Of a stretch of 38,071 nt of DNA, positions 1 through 8,256 are shown piece by piece. Position numbers and translations under genes: made by a program. Each line of letters starts with the position of its first letter. The first letter of the stretch is position 1. The stretch comes from Microbacteriaceae bacterium. Its GTDB lineage: Bacteria; Actinomycetota; Actinomycetes; Actinomycetales; Microbacteriaceae. The notes under the pieces are model-generated. The model was not told the origin of the DNA. It saw only the letters and a program-made list of their open reading frames with translations, and did no database searches. The DNA is taken from positions 1 to 38,071 of the forward strand of contig JAIXXG010000014.1 in assembly GCA_027490915.1 (NCBI GenBank), read 5' to 3'.

Positions 1-870
1 CACCTGGTCGTGGTCGTCAACGAAGATGATGCCGTCGCCGATCGAGCTGAGCGTCGCCGTCAGCCGCGCCTCGAGGGCACGCTCTCGCTCGCGGGCGGTC
101 GCTGCGGCAGTCACGTCGAGGATCGCCCCCCTCGCGCCGACGATCGTTCCGTCAGATCTCCGCTCTGCCTCTCCGATGGTCCGAATCCTGAGGCGTTCGC
201 CGTTCGTGGTCAGCATGATGCTCTCGAGCTCGAAGGGTTCACCGTTGGTCAGGCAGCTCTCGAGCAGTGCGCCGATGCGTGGGCGCTCGTCCTCAGGGTG
301 CAGTGCCCAGGCTGCGGCAGAGACATCTGCGACATCCGTTGGGAGCCCGAGAATTCGCCGCGCCCCTTCGGAGAGATCAACGGTGCGCGACTCCGCGTCG
401 ACCGACCACCCGCCGAAGCGGGCGATGCGGCCAGCGAGACGGAGGAGGTCCTCGCTGCGCTGGGCGGCGGCGTTTGCGGCACCGGCGAGCGTGAGATCCA
501 TGGCAGTGCCGGCCAGGGCGACCACTTGCCCGCCCAGACGCAGGGGGAGCAGCGTTACCTCAGTGACGAACGGCTCGCCATTCAGGCGCGTGCCGGTCGC
601 GCGGTACCGCGTCGCGCTGCCGCCGAGAGCTGTCGCCACCGACGCGCGGATTCGCTCTGCATCCGTCGACTGCGAGAACAGGTCGTAGGGCTGACCCAGC
701 AGCGACTCCTCCTCCACGTGCAGGAAGTCGCACAGCACGGGGTTGACCATCAGGAACCGGCCGGCGGTGTCGATTGCGAAAGCCGGATCGGGACTGTCGT
801 GGAAGGCCAGACGCAGGGCGTGCACGATCGTCGCGAGCTCGTGCTCGATCGTCTCCGCCCCCCGGTTCAT
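1..870 (-). CDS. Multi-PAS sensor protein, 3' end outside the window
   Basis: The reading frame is open from the ATG at 868-870 down to the first base, 290 codons without a stop, so the C-terminus and any output domain are missing. It encodes a cytoplasmic protein without membrane segments. I read two successive PAS-like modules (roughly residues 12-125 and 130-245) with typical phrases such as HDSPDPAFAIDTAGRF and a second one beginning RLAGRIARFGGWSV, and a third PAS just starting at the edge (SSIGDGIIFVDD). PAS modules bind small ligands or cofactors and drive histidine kinase, GGDEF or phosphatase outputs; which applies here cannot be seen. The start codon overlaps the stop of the upstream receiver gene (ATGA), so the two are translationally coupled and probably work in one signalling pathway. 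Confidence 0.85.
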   Translation of the reverse strand, partial: MNRGAETIEHELATIVHALRLAFHDSPDPAFAIDTAGRFLMVNPVLCDFLHVEEESLLGQPYDLFSQSTDAERIRASVATALGGSATRYRATGTRLNGEPFVTEVTLLPLRLGGQVVALAGTAMDLTLAGAANAAAQRSEDLLRLAGRIARFGGWSVDAESRTVDLSEGARRILGLPTDVADVSAAAWALHPEDERPRIGALLESCLTNGEPFELESIMLTTNGERLRIRTIGEAERRSDGTIVGARGAILDVTAAATARERERALEARLTATLSSIGDGIIFVDDHDQV

Positions 871-1253
871 GGCGACGTCGTGGTCGGGGGCAGGAGGCGG
901 TGGATGCGGGTCAGCAGATCGTCGAGCTCGATCGGCTTGCGGGCGAAGTCGCTGTTCTCTGTCGCGAGGTCGGCGGGCGGGTGCGACTCGCCGCTGAGCA
1001 CGAGCACCGGGAGGGTGGGGCAGCGCTCCCGCAACGAGCCGAGGGTCTCGTGCACCGTGCCGCCGGGCATGTTGATGTCGAGCACGACGAGGGCCGGGTC
1101 GTGCGCCATCGCGGCGGCGAGCGCCTCCACCGCGTCACGGGCCTCGACCACCGCGTAGCCGGCCCGCGTCAGGGCCATGCGCAGCACCCCTCGGACCAGT
1201 GCGTCGTCGTCGGCGACGAGCACGGTGCCGTTCGACCCTTCGGGTGCGGTCAT
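867..1253 (-). CDS. Single-domain response regulator (REC)
   Basis: This is a stand-alone CheY-like receiver of 128 residues with no DNA-binding or enzymatic output domain. The conserved phosphorylation pocket is intact: acidic residues D15-D17 (VLVADDD), phospho-acceptor D59 (VVLDINMP), S87 (LVLSGES) and K106 (FARKPIEL). The family accepts a phosphoryl group from a sensor kinase and then acts by protein contact or as part of a phosphorelay. The gene is the first of the pair with the PAS sensor, which it overlaps by four bases. A TACACT hexamer lies six bases ahead of the ATG, so the transcript is probably leaderless. The receiver-then-sensor order and the missing output domain suggest a phosphorelay component or allosteric partner rather than a direct transcription factor (inference). 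Confidence 0.9.
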   Translation of the reverse strand: MTAPEGSNGTVLVADDDALVRGVLRMALTRAGYAVVEARDAVEALAAAMAHDPALVVLDINMPGGTVHETLGSLRERCPTLPVLVLSGESHPPADLATENSDFARKPIELDDLLTRIHRLLPPTTTSP

Positions 1254-1259
1254 GCCTGC

Positions 1260-1265
1260 AGTGTA
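1260..1265 (-). promoter_or_regulatory. Putative -10 hexamer of the receiver/PAS operon
   Basis: The minus strand reads TACACT, ending six bases before the ATG of the receiver gene. The spacing matches other start-adjacent -10 hexamers in this window and implies a leaderless mRNA. No clear -35 element is visible. Confidence 0.45.
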
Positions 1266-1310
1266 CGGGCCGCTCGTGTTCGGGGACAGCGCCGCCGTCG
1301 CTGTGCCTCC

Positions 1311-1324
1311 CCCCTCTTCAGGGG
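1311..1324 (-). terminator. Small hairpin after the H-box membrane protein gene
   Basis: CCCCT-CTTC-AGGGG forms a 5-bp stem with a 4-base loop a few bases beyond the stop codon of the minus-strand membrane protein. There is no T-tract. It is a weak terminator candidate separating that gene from the receiver/PAS pair. Confidence 0.3.
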
Positions 1325-1328
1325 TCGA

Positions 1329-2711
1329 TCAGGGTCGGGTCGCGGCGATGGAGGACGCGGATGTGATCTTCGCGAGGTCGCGCGACACGGCGCTGAGGTG
1401 CTCGAGCATGGCATCGGTGAGCTGGCGCCCCTGCACCGAGTCGGTGCCGCCCGTCGTGTGGAAGTTGAGAGCCATGATGCAGGCGGCGATGCGGCCCTGC
1501 ACGGGGCCGTGCATCAGGTCGGAGAGCCGCTTGCGCTCCCGCACGAGCAGTGCCTCGTTGTGCTCGTGCAGGGTCGCCAGCTCGGCCTGCAGTGCCGCGA
1601 GCCGCTGGTCGGCGTCTCGGTTGAGATCGGCGAGCAGCAGCGCCGCGATGCTCGTCGCCGTCGCGATCGTCAGGCCGAGGGCCAGCAGCGGCACGATCAC
1701 GAGTCCGTGCCAGGTGATCGGATCGATGCCGCTGTTGAGCATCAGATAGGTCGCCACGAAGATGCCCAGCAGCGTCGCGACCGTCGTCGTGCGCTGCCCG
1801 TTGGCCTCCAGCAACTCGGGCCGGAAGCGCGCCACCGCGGCGGGCACCGCCCCGATGACGAGCGCCGCGGCAGTCGTCGACACGGCGACCTCGATCGCGG
1901 CGAGCGGGCCGAAGATGCGCCAGGCGTCGAGCAGCACGAGCGTCGCCGTCGCGAGAGCGACGAGGCCCGCCGTGCTCCACGGGCGCCGGGGCGGCACGTC
2001 GAGCGCACGGCGCAGCGACGCGACCGGACGAGGCGGGGGAGGGCCCGTATCGACGGCCGACGCGAGCAGGTCGGCCGTGTCGTCGTGCAGCTGCGAGACG
2101 CGCAGGCTCAGCTCGGCCACGGCCGCCCGGTCGAGGGATGCGCGGCTCGCGTCGAGCGCCTGCTGCAGGTCGTGCAGGGCCGGGTTCAGCGACTCGGCGA
2201 TCGCGATGCGCAGCTGCCGCTGCACGGCCGCGCCGGAGGCGTCGGCCCGGGGCCGCTCGCGCGAGAGCTCGAACTCGGCGACGTCGATCGCGCCGAGCAG
2301 CAGACGGCGGCGCTCGAACTGGGCGATCGCGTAGACGATGGGCGGTACCCAGACCAGGCTCACGAGCGCCCACACCGCCGCCCGGGAGGCGATTTCGCCG
2401 TCGACGCCGGCCACCTGCTCGGCGAGCACCCCCGCGACGACGCCGCGCAGAGCAGCGCCGAGGCTCCAGATCGCGAGCGCCGTGGGAACGGGCACGACAT
2501 CGTGCACCGCACGGGCGATCGCCGCCCCGCCGAGGATCACGACGGCGGTCACGAGGTGCTGGGCGAGCGCCGAGACGAGCGGCCACCACCACTCCGGGAA
2601 GGGGGTCACGGTCTCGCGCAGCAGCACGAGCAACGTGCTCGGGGGCAGGAAGGCCACCATGACGAGCCAGTGCGAGGCCCAGGGCCCGCCGAGTGCGTCG
2701 CGAACGCTCAT
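1329..2711 (-). CDS. Polytopic membrane protein with histidine-kinase-like H-box but no ATPase domain
   Basis: From the ATG at 2709-2711 the protein has 460 residues. The N-terminal part has about four hydrophobic segments, a soluble alpha-helical stretch follows, then three further hydrophobic segments and a C-terminal helical region. About 60 residues before the end is RERKRLSDLMHGPVQGRI, which resembles the H-box of HisKA_3-type kinases (ER.RIAR.LHD.VQ) with the His in place. Nothing after it resembles the N, G1 or G2 boxes of a HATPase domain; the protein simply stops. It may be a degenerate kinase, a dimerising sensor working with another ATPase, or unrelated. An in-frame GTG at 2766-2768 would add 19 Arg-rich residues; I prefer the ATG because GGAGG lies upstream, though its 12-base spacing is long. 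It may signal together with the neighbouring PAS/receiver pair (inference). Confidence 0.75.
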   Translation of the reverse strand: MSVRDALGGPWASHWLVMVAFLPPSTLLVLLRETVTPFPEWWWPLVSALAQHLVTAVVILGGAAIARAVHDVVPVPTALAIWSLGAALRGVVAGVLAEQVAGVDGEIASRAAVWALVSLVWVPPIVYAIAQFERRRLLLGAIDVAEFELSRERPRADASGAAVQRQLRIAIAESLNPALHDLQQALDASRASLDRAAVAELSLRVSQLHDDTADLLASAVDTGPPPPRPVASLRRALDVPPRRPWSTAGLVALATATLVLLDAWRIFGPLAAIEVAVSTTAAALVIGAVPAAVARFRPELLEANGQRTTTVATLLGIFVATYLMLNSGIDPITWHGLVIVPLLALGLTIATATSIAALLLADLNRDADQRLAALQAELATLHEHNEALLVRERKRLSDLMHGPVQGRIAACIMALNFHTTGGTDSVQGRQLTDAMLEHLSAVSRDLAKITSASSIAATRP

Positions 2712-2785
2712 CCCCCGGTTCCGCCTCCGCTCCGTCCGAGCGAGTGACGCTGCTCGGGTTGAGATCACAGTGTGCCCTAACGACA

Positions 2786-2828
2786 GCGGTCGTTCCTGGT
2801 CTCACCCGAAGAGACCAGGAACGACCGC
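2786..2828. repeat. Perfect 18-bp inverted repeat with ACCCGAA loop
   Basis: Arms 2786-2803 and 2811-2828 are exact reverse complements (outer bases GCGGTCG and CGACCGC) around a 7-base loop ACCCGAA. It lies in the leader of the minus-strand membrane protein and upstream of the plus-strand lipoprotein, i.e. between divergent genes, and no T-tract follows on either strand. It is not an obvious terminator; it could be an RNA structure, a processing site or a dyad binding site. Confidence 0.85.
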
Positions 2829-2843
2829 GCAATCAGGAGTGCG

Positions 2844-2868
2844 GCGGAGTCGACCCGAACGACTCCGC
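2844..2868. repeat. Second hairpin with the same ACCCGAA loop
   Basis: GCGGAGTCG (2844-2852) and CGACTCCGC (2860-2868) pair perfectly around ACCCGAA, the same seven loop bases as in the larger hairpin 15 bases upstream. On the minus strand both loops read TTCGGGT. The stems differ in sequence, so the loop is the shared element. Confidence 0.8.
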
Positions 2869-2883
2869 ATCTCCCGGATTCCT

Positions 2884-2917
2884 GCGGGCCCCCGGTGGTC
2901 CCCCGACCACCGCCCGC
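2884..2917. repeat. Third hairpin with a CCCC loop
   Basis: CGGTGGTC (2893-2900) and GACCACCG (2905-2912) pair around CCCC; outside this, GCGGG (2884-2888) and CCCGC (2913-2917) can extend the stem with a 4-base bulge on the left. Together with the two preceding hairpins it gives three structured elements in 132 bases. The remaining bases up to the next gene at 3076 hold no further gene that I can see, only a TAGAAT promoter hexamer at 3035. Confidence 0.7.
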
Positions 2918-3034
2918 TGATGTTCCGTACTCGAATCATGCTCCGGGGTGCGGGCTCGCGCAATGACGCGCAGGGCCGGGGTGTTCGCATTCCGAACGGC
3001 ACCGGGGCGGCACGGTGCTGAGCGGCGTTCGCCC

Positions 3035-3040
3035 TAGAAT
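3035..3040 (+). promoter_or_regulatory. Putative -10 hexamer of the lipoprotein gene
   Basis: TAGAAT lies 35 bases before the GTG start of the lipoprotein. It matches the TAGAAT/TAGACT hexamers seen before several other genes in this window. No recognisable -35 element is visible. Confidence 0.45.
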
Positions 3041-3075
3041 CGAGGCGGCCCCGACCGGAGGCCGGGAAGGCAGTC

Positions 3076-3564
3076 GTGGCAACGAGCGTGAGCGCAGCAT
3101 CCCGTCATCGCGGGGCGGCCGTGGCGATCGTCGCGATCTGCGCGGCCCTGCTGGCGGGGTGCGCGGTGGGGGATGCCGAACCGGTGCCCACCGAGGCGCC
3201 GACCTCGAGCGCCGAGCCCTCGCCGACGCCGACGCCCGACCCCGAGTTCGTCGAGGGCGGCACCGCCGGGCAGAACCGCCCGTACTTCGAGTTCGTCATC
3301 AACGGTCTGCTCGAGCGCTCGGAGCGCCCGACGACCGCCACGATCGTGAACTCGCTCGCCGCCGCCGGATTCGATCGCGCGACGATCGAGATCACACCCG
3401 ACACGACCCCCGTCGGCGAGCTCGCCGACTCGATCCTGGTGGGCATCCCGATCGACGGGCAGTGCCTGCTCGGCCAGATCATCGACGGCGAGTTGGTGTC
3501 GCAGCTGGCCGACGTTCTCGGCACCGGCCGGTGCCTGGTGGGCCGCACAGCCTCTCTAGACTGA
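3076..3564 (+). CDS. Secreted lipoprotein, DUF6993-like
   Basis: The 162-residue product starts with a basic stretch and a hydrophobic helix ending in the lipobox LLAGC (Cys29), so it should be exported, lipid-modified and anchored to the outer face of the membrane. A Thr/Pro/Ser/Glu-rich linker (about residues 35-57) precedes a compact domain of about 100 residues containing FEFVINGLL and, near the end, two Cys (DGQCLLGQ and TGRCLVG) that could form a disulfide. The domain resembles DUF6993, a family of unknown function in Microbacteriaceae; that assignment is from memory. The start is GTG, with GGAGG about 18 bases upstream. The last codons overlap the -10 hexamer of ettA. Confidence 0.85.
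   Translation: MATSVSAASRHRGAAVAIVAICAALLAGCAVGDAEPVPTEAPTSSAEPSPTPTPDPEFVEGGTAGQNRPYFEFVINGLLERSERPTTATIVNSLAAAGFDRATIEITPDTTPVGELADSILVGIPIDGQCLLGQIIDGELVSQLADVLGTGRCLVGRTASLD
3557..3562 (+). promoter_or_regulatory. -10 hexamer of ettA (leaderless start)
   Basis: TAGACT sits inside the last codons of the lipoprotein gene, exactly seven bases before the ettA ATG. This places the transcription start at or next to the start codon, and there is no Shine-Dalgarno sequence. TCTC and GAGA flank the hexamer symmetrically. Confidence 0.6.
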
Positions 3565-3569
3565 GAACC

Positions 3570-5252
<1,683 letters not shown>

Positions 5253-5288
5253 CGAGGGCCGAGCATCCGTGAGTCGGTCGACGGCCGG

Positions 5289-5759
5289 GTGGCTTCTGTG
5301 ACGCGCCTGCACGTTCACATTCCCGTGCGGTGGAGCGACCTGGATGCTCACGGGCACGTCAACAACGCGCGCATGTTCACCCTGCTCGAGGAGGCCCGCA
5401 TCGCCGCCTTCTGGGGTGGTGGGCCCGCGTCGCCGCCGACGGCGGTGCTCGAGACGGGTGCGGGTGCCGCAGTGCTGACGCTCATCGCGGCGCAGCAGAT
5501 CGAGTACCGCGCGCCGATTCCGTACCACCGCGAGCCGCTCGACGTCGAGCTGTGGATGGGTCGCCTCGGTGGCGCGAGCCTGCAGGTCTGCTACGAGGTG
5601 TTCAGCCCCGTCGGGCACGCGCCGCGCACGCTCTACACGCGGGCCGCGACCACGATCGTGCTCGTCGACCGCGACTCGGGGGCGCCGCGCCGCCTGCCCG
5701 ACGAAGCGCGTGCCGCGTGGCAGCCGTACCTCGACGAGCCGCTGACGTTCCGCGGTTAG
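5289..5759 (+). CDS. 4HBT-type acyl-CoA thioesterase
   Basis: A 156-residue single hotdog-fold protein. The N-terminal motif VRWSDLDAHGHVNNARMFTL matches the YbgC/FadM 4-hydroxybenzoyl-CoA thioesterase signature, with the catalytic Asp in DLDAHGHVNN. A central helix (LLEEARIAAFW) and strands ending in RAATTIVLVDRDSG complete the fold. It should hydrolyse short or medium acyl-CoA or aromatic-CoA thioesters in the cytoplasm; the substrate cannot be told. It starts at GTG, 36 bases after ettA, and may be co-transcribed with it; a second GTG three codons later is an alternative. Its stop codon overlaps the stop of the convergent GH16-like gene. A second, unrelated thioesterase (TesB) lies just beyond. 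Confidence 0.9.
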   Translation: MASVTRLHVHIPVRWSDLDAHGHVNNARMFTLLEEARIAAFWGGGPASPPTAVLETGAGAAVLTLIAAQQIEYRAPIPYHREPLDVELWMGRLGGASLQVCYEVFSPVGHAPRTLYTRAATTIVLVDRDSGAPRRLPDEARAAWQPYLDEPLTFRG

Positions 5760-6601
5760 GCCTCGACGATCTCGCGCGGCCGCCAGTGCCGCACGCTCGC
5801 GATGCGCGCCTCGAGCGGGTAGTCGGCGGGGTCGCGCGGGCTGCCGTCGGGCAGCTCGTAGAGGTTGAGCATGAGCTGCAGCGGGTAGGCGGGCGACTGG
5901 TCGACCTCGGCGAGGAGGGTGTCGTCGAGGTAGAAGCGGGCGGCCCCGGGCATCCATTCGACGGTGTAGCGGTGCTCGTCGCGGAGGTCGATCGCGGTCG
6001 CGACCTGCGCGAAGTCGTCGCGCAGACCCGGGTCGCCGAAGGGATGCACGCCGACGCCGACCCGGCCCGAGCCGTCAGGCCCGATGTCGCGTCCGAACAG
6101 CTCGACCACGCACAGCTCGCCCGACTGCTCGGGGGTACTCTCGAAGCCGATCAGCCAGAGCGCGGTGAGCGCGCGCGGGTGCAGGCATGGCACGAGGCTC
6201 ACCTCGATGAGCCCGTAGTGCGGCAGCCACAGCGGGCGCTCCGGCTGCGGGGTGCGCACGACGAGCCCGTCGCGAAAGGGATGCTGGCCCGAGCCCGACC
6301 CCGCCGGCCCCGACCGCACGCCGGTCTGCAGGTTCGACACCCGCAGCTCGCCGTCGAACTCGGGGCTCCACGCCGGCTGGTCATGGTCGATGCGCAGGGT
6401 GAGGCCCGGGGTGCTCGCGTCGGTGCCGGAGCCGCCGAGCGCGTAGCGCGCTGCCGATCGCTCGGGGGTGCTCCACTGCGGAAGGTAGTGCGGCAACCAT
6501 CGTGCGGTGTCGAGCGCGGGCCCGTCGAAGCGCTCGTCGACGACGAGCTCGTACCGCGAACGGTCGAGCCGCTCGGGCGGAAGGTCGGCGGCGAGGCGCA
6601 C
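5756..6601 (-). CDS. Glycoside hydrolase family 16-like protein with altered catalytic motif
   Basis: From the GTG at 6599-6601 the product has 281 residues, with the sequence layout of GH16 beta-glucanase/concanavalin-like jelly rolls: RYELVVDERFDG at the N-terminus, a central Trp/Tyr-rich strand (LWLPHYGLIEVSLVP), the active-site strand and a C-terminal RYTVEWMPGAARFYLDD segment. The usual GH16 motif ExDxxE reads E162-L-C164-V-V-E167, so nucleophile and acid/base glutamates are kept but the helper Asp is Cys. There is no signal peptide, so it is probably cytoplasmic, which is also unusual for a glucanase. The gene starts 11 bases after the tesB stop and is likely co-transcribed with it. It could be a hydrolase with shifted chemistry or a sugar-binding protein. 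Confidence 0.78.
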   Translation of the reverse strand: MRLAADLPPERLDRSRYELVVDERFDGPALDTARWLPHYLPQWSTPERSAARYALGGSGTDASTPGLTLRIDHDQPAWSPEFDGELRVSNLQTGVRSGPAGSGSGQHPFRDGLVVRTPQPERPLWLPHYGLIEVSLVPCLHPRALTALWLIGFESTPEQSGELCVVELFGRDIGPDGSGRVGVGVHPFGDPGLRDDFAQVATAIDLRDEHRYTVEWMPGAARFYLDDTLLAEVDQSPAYPLQLMLNLYELPDGSPRDPADYPLEARIASVRHWRPREIVEA

Positions 6602-6612
6602 GGGCCGGCCCG

Positions 6613-7518
6613 TCAGTGCGCGTCGGGGGAGGGCACGCGCACCATGCCCTCCTGGGCGACGCTCGCCACCAGCAGCCCCTCGCGGGTGAAGATGCGACCG
6701 AGCGCGAGCCCGCGGCCGCCCTGCGCGGTCGGGGACTCCTGCACGTAGAGCAGCCACTCGTCGACCCGCGCGAAGCGGTGCCACCACATGGCGTGGTCGA
6801 GGCTCGCCATCTTCAGGCCGGGGGTCGCCCACGTGATGCCGTGCCGCCGCATGATCGGCTCGAGGATCGTGTAGTCGCTCGCGTAGGCGAGGGCGGCGCG
6901 GTGCAGGTTGTCGTCGTCGGGCAGCGGGCGCGTGCTGCGCAGCCACACGGCCTGGTGGGCGACGGCCTCGGGGCCCTGGCGGAAGTAGACGGGAGCATCC
7001 ACGTGTCGCAGATCGAACGGGCGGTTGTTCGCCCAGTACTGCGCCACTGGGTGGTCGAGGCTGCCGAGAATCTCGGCGGCGCTGGGCAGCGACTCGGGGT
7101 CGGGCACGCCCTCGGGCAGCCCGTCCTGGTGCTCGAGCCCGGGGTCGACGTCTTGGAAGCTCGCGATCATCGACAGGATCGGCTGGCCGTTCTGGTACGC
7201 CTGCGTGCGCCGGGTCGAGAACGATCGGCCGTCGTGGATGCGGTCGACCGAGAAGGTGATCGGCTGCTCGTCGTCGCCCGGTCGCAGGAAGTACCCGTGC
7301 ATCGAGTGGATGAAGCGGTCGGCCTCGACCGTCTGCATCGCAGCGAGCACCGCCTGCGCGGCGACCTGCCCGCCGAAGACGCGGCGCTGCGGGGTCCACA
7401 GGCTCGGCGCGGTGAAGATGTCCTCCCGCGTGCGCGCGCCCGTGCTCGTGAGCGTCAGCGCGGTCAGCATGTCCTGCACGGGATCGGTGTTCACGGGGGC
7501 GTTCTCGGTGGCTGGCAC
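6613..7518 (-). CDS. tesB: Acyl-CoA thioesterase II
   Basis: A double-hotdog protein of 301 residues, close to the usual TesB length of about 285-290. Family hallmarks are WTPQRRVFGGQVAAQAVLAA near residue 45, the HSMHGYFLRPGD strand and GRSFSTRRTQAYQNG, plus the second hotdog with SLDHAMWWHRF and ALGRIFTREGLLVASVAQEG near the end. TesB hydrolyses medium- and long-chain acyl-CoA esters to free fatty acid and CoA in the cytoplasm. Start: ATG at 7518; a second upstream choice does not exist because the divergent gene begins at 7537. The GH16-like gene follows within 12 bases, so the two form a transcription unit. Confidence 0.95.
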   Translation of the reverse strand: MPATENAPVNTDPVQDMLTALTLTSTGARTREDIFTAPSLWTPQRRVFGGQVAAQAVLAAMQTVEADRFIHSMHGYFLRPGDDEQPITFSVDRIHDGRSFSTRRTQAYQNGQPILSMIASFQDVDPGLEHQDGLPEGVPDPESLPSAAEILGSLDHPVAQYWANNRPFDLRHVDAPVYFRQGPEAVAHQAVWLRSTRPLPDDDNLHRAALAYASDYTILEPIMRRHGITWATPGLKMASLDHAMWWHRFARVDEWLLYVQESPTAQGGRGLALGRIFTREGLLVASVAQEGMVRVPSPDAH

Positions 7519-7523
7519 CCGCG

Positions 7524-7529
7524 TAGTCT
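7524..7529 (+). promoter_or_regulatory. -10 hexamer of the conserved hypothetical at 7537
   Basis: TAGTCT ends exactly seven bases before the ATG, the same spacing as for ettA, rpiB and amylosucrase. The gene has no Shine-Dalgarno sequence, which fits a leaderless transcript. Confidence 0.5.
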
Positions 7530-7536
7530 ATGAGCG

Positions 7537-8217
7537 ATGTCTGCCGCCTTCACCCTCACCACCCGTGCCGCGGCGCACGACCTCTCGGTGCTGCTGGGCC
7601 GCGCGCAGCGGCTCGACGAGGCGGGGGCCGTGCGCCTCATCGCCGACAGCGGCGTGCTCGCGGTCTATGTCGCCGTGGTCACGCCGAAGGGTCTGCTTGA
7701 CCGCGCGCCGACCGTGCTCGGGCTGCGCACGTTCGCGCTCACGGAGGGCGCGTTCGACGAGGTGGTTCCGATCCGCTCGCTGCTGGCGCGGGTGGATGCG
7801 GCGCTCGCGGCCGCCCCCGACTCCGAGCCCGCGGCGCCCGTGCCGGTGGGTCTGCCGGCCAGCGTCAGCACGATCGTCTGGGCCGGCATCACCCCGCCGC
7901 GCGGGGGCTGGCAGCGGCTCGCGTCGCTCGACGCGGCGCCGTTCGGCGTCGCCGCGCGGGCCGGCATCGAGGAGATCGCGACGGCGATTCCGACCGGCAC
8001 GGGCGAGCAGATCGTGCATCGCGTGCGCAGCGAGGTGTGGGGTCGCCCGCTGCCCGAGGCCGACCACCTGCCGGCGGGCGCGGCCTTCGCGCTCGAGGCG
8101 CTCGGCTTTCTCGCCGACGACCCGGTGCAGCAGTTCGCCGCCGGATCGTGGGTGCGGTTGAGCACCGCGCGCGGGCACGTGCTGGTGAAGCAGAGCGGCT
8201 GGACGCTCGCGCGTTAG
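7537..8217 (+). CDS. Conserved actinobacterial protein of unknown function
   Basis: A 226-residue cytoplasmic protein without signal peptide or membrane helix; I do not recognise a characterised family. It begins with an Ala/Leu-rich helical part (FTLTTRAAAHDLSVLLGRAQRLDEAGAVRLIA), continues with a beta-rich part containing AVYVAVVTPKGLLDRAPTVLGLRTFAL, a Pro/Ala linker near residue 95-105, and a second domain (STIVWAGITPPRGGWQRLASLD...). It ends in a basic strand (HVLVKQSGWTLAR). The codon use and the coding-like third-position GC argue that it is real. It is divergent from tesB with only 18 bases between the starts and convergent with the FAD dehydrogenase. The transcript is probably leaderless. 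Confidence 0.8.
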   Translation: MSAAFTLTTRAAAHDLSVLLGRAQRLDEAGAVRLIADSGVLAVYVAVVTPKGLLDRAPTVLGLRTFALTEGAFDEVVPIRSLLARVDAALAAAPDSEPAAPVPVGLPASVSTIVWAGITPPRGGWQRLASLDAAPFGVAARAGIEEIATAIPTGTGEQIVHRVRSEVWGRPLPEADHLPAGAAFALEALGFLADDPVQQFAAGSWVRLSTARGHVLVKQSGWTLAR

Positions 8218-8256
8218 CCGCGTGGTCTCGGCGGGCGCGGCACGCCCCGGCGCTCG

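Noticed and set aside
2829-3021. Hairpin array as a 6C RNA
   Set aside because: 6C RNAs have two loops with runs of six or more C. Here only the third loop is C-rich (four C) and the other two loops are ACCCGAA.
3015-3569. An in-frame N-terminal extension of ettA by 185 residues
   Set aside because: It overlaps the lipoprotein gene in another frame, has a random basic composition and lies before the conserved family N-terminus and the -10 hexamer.
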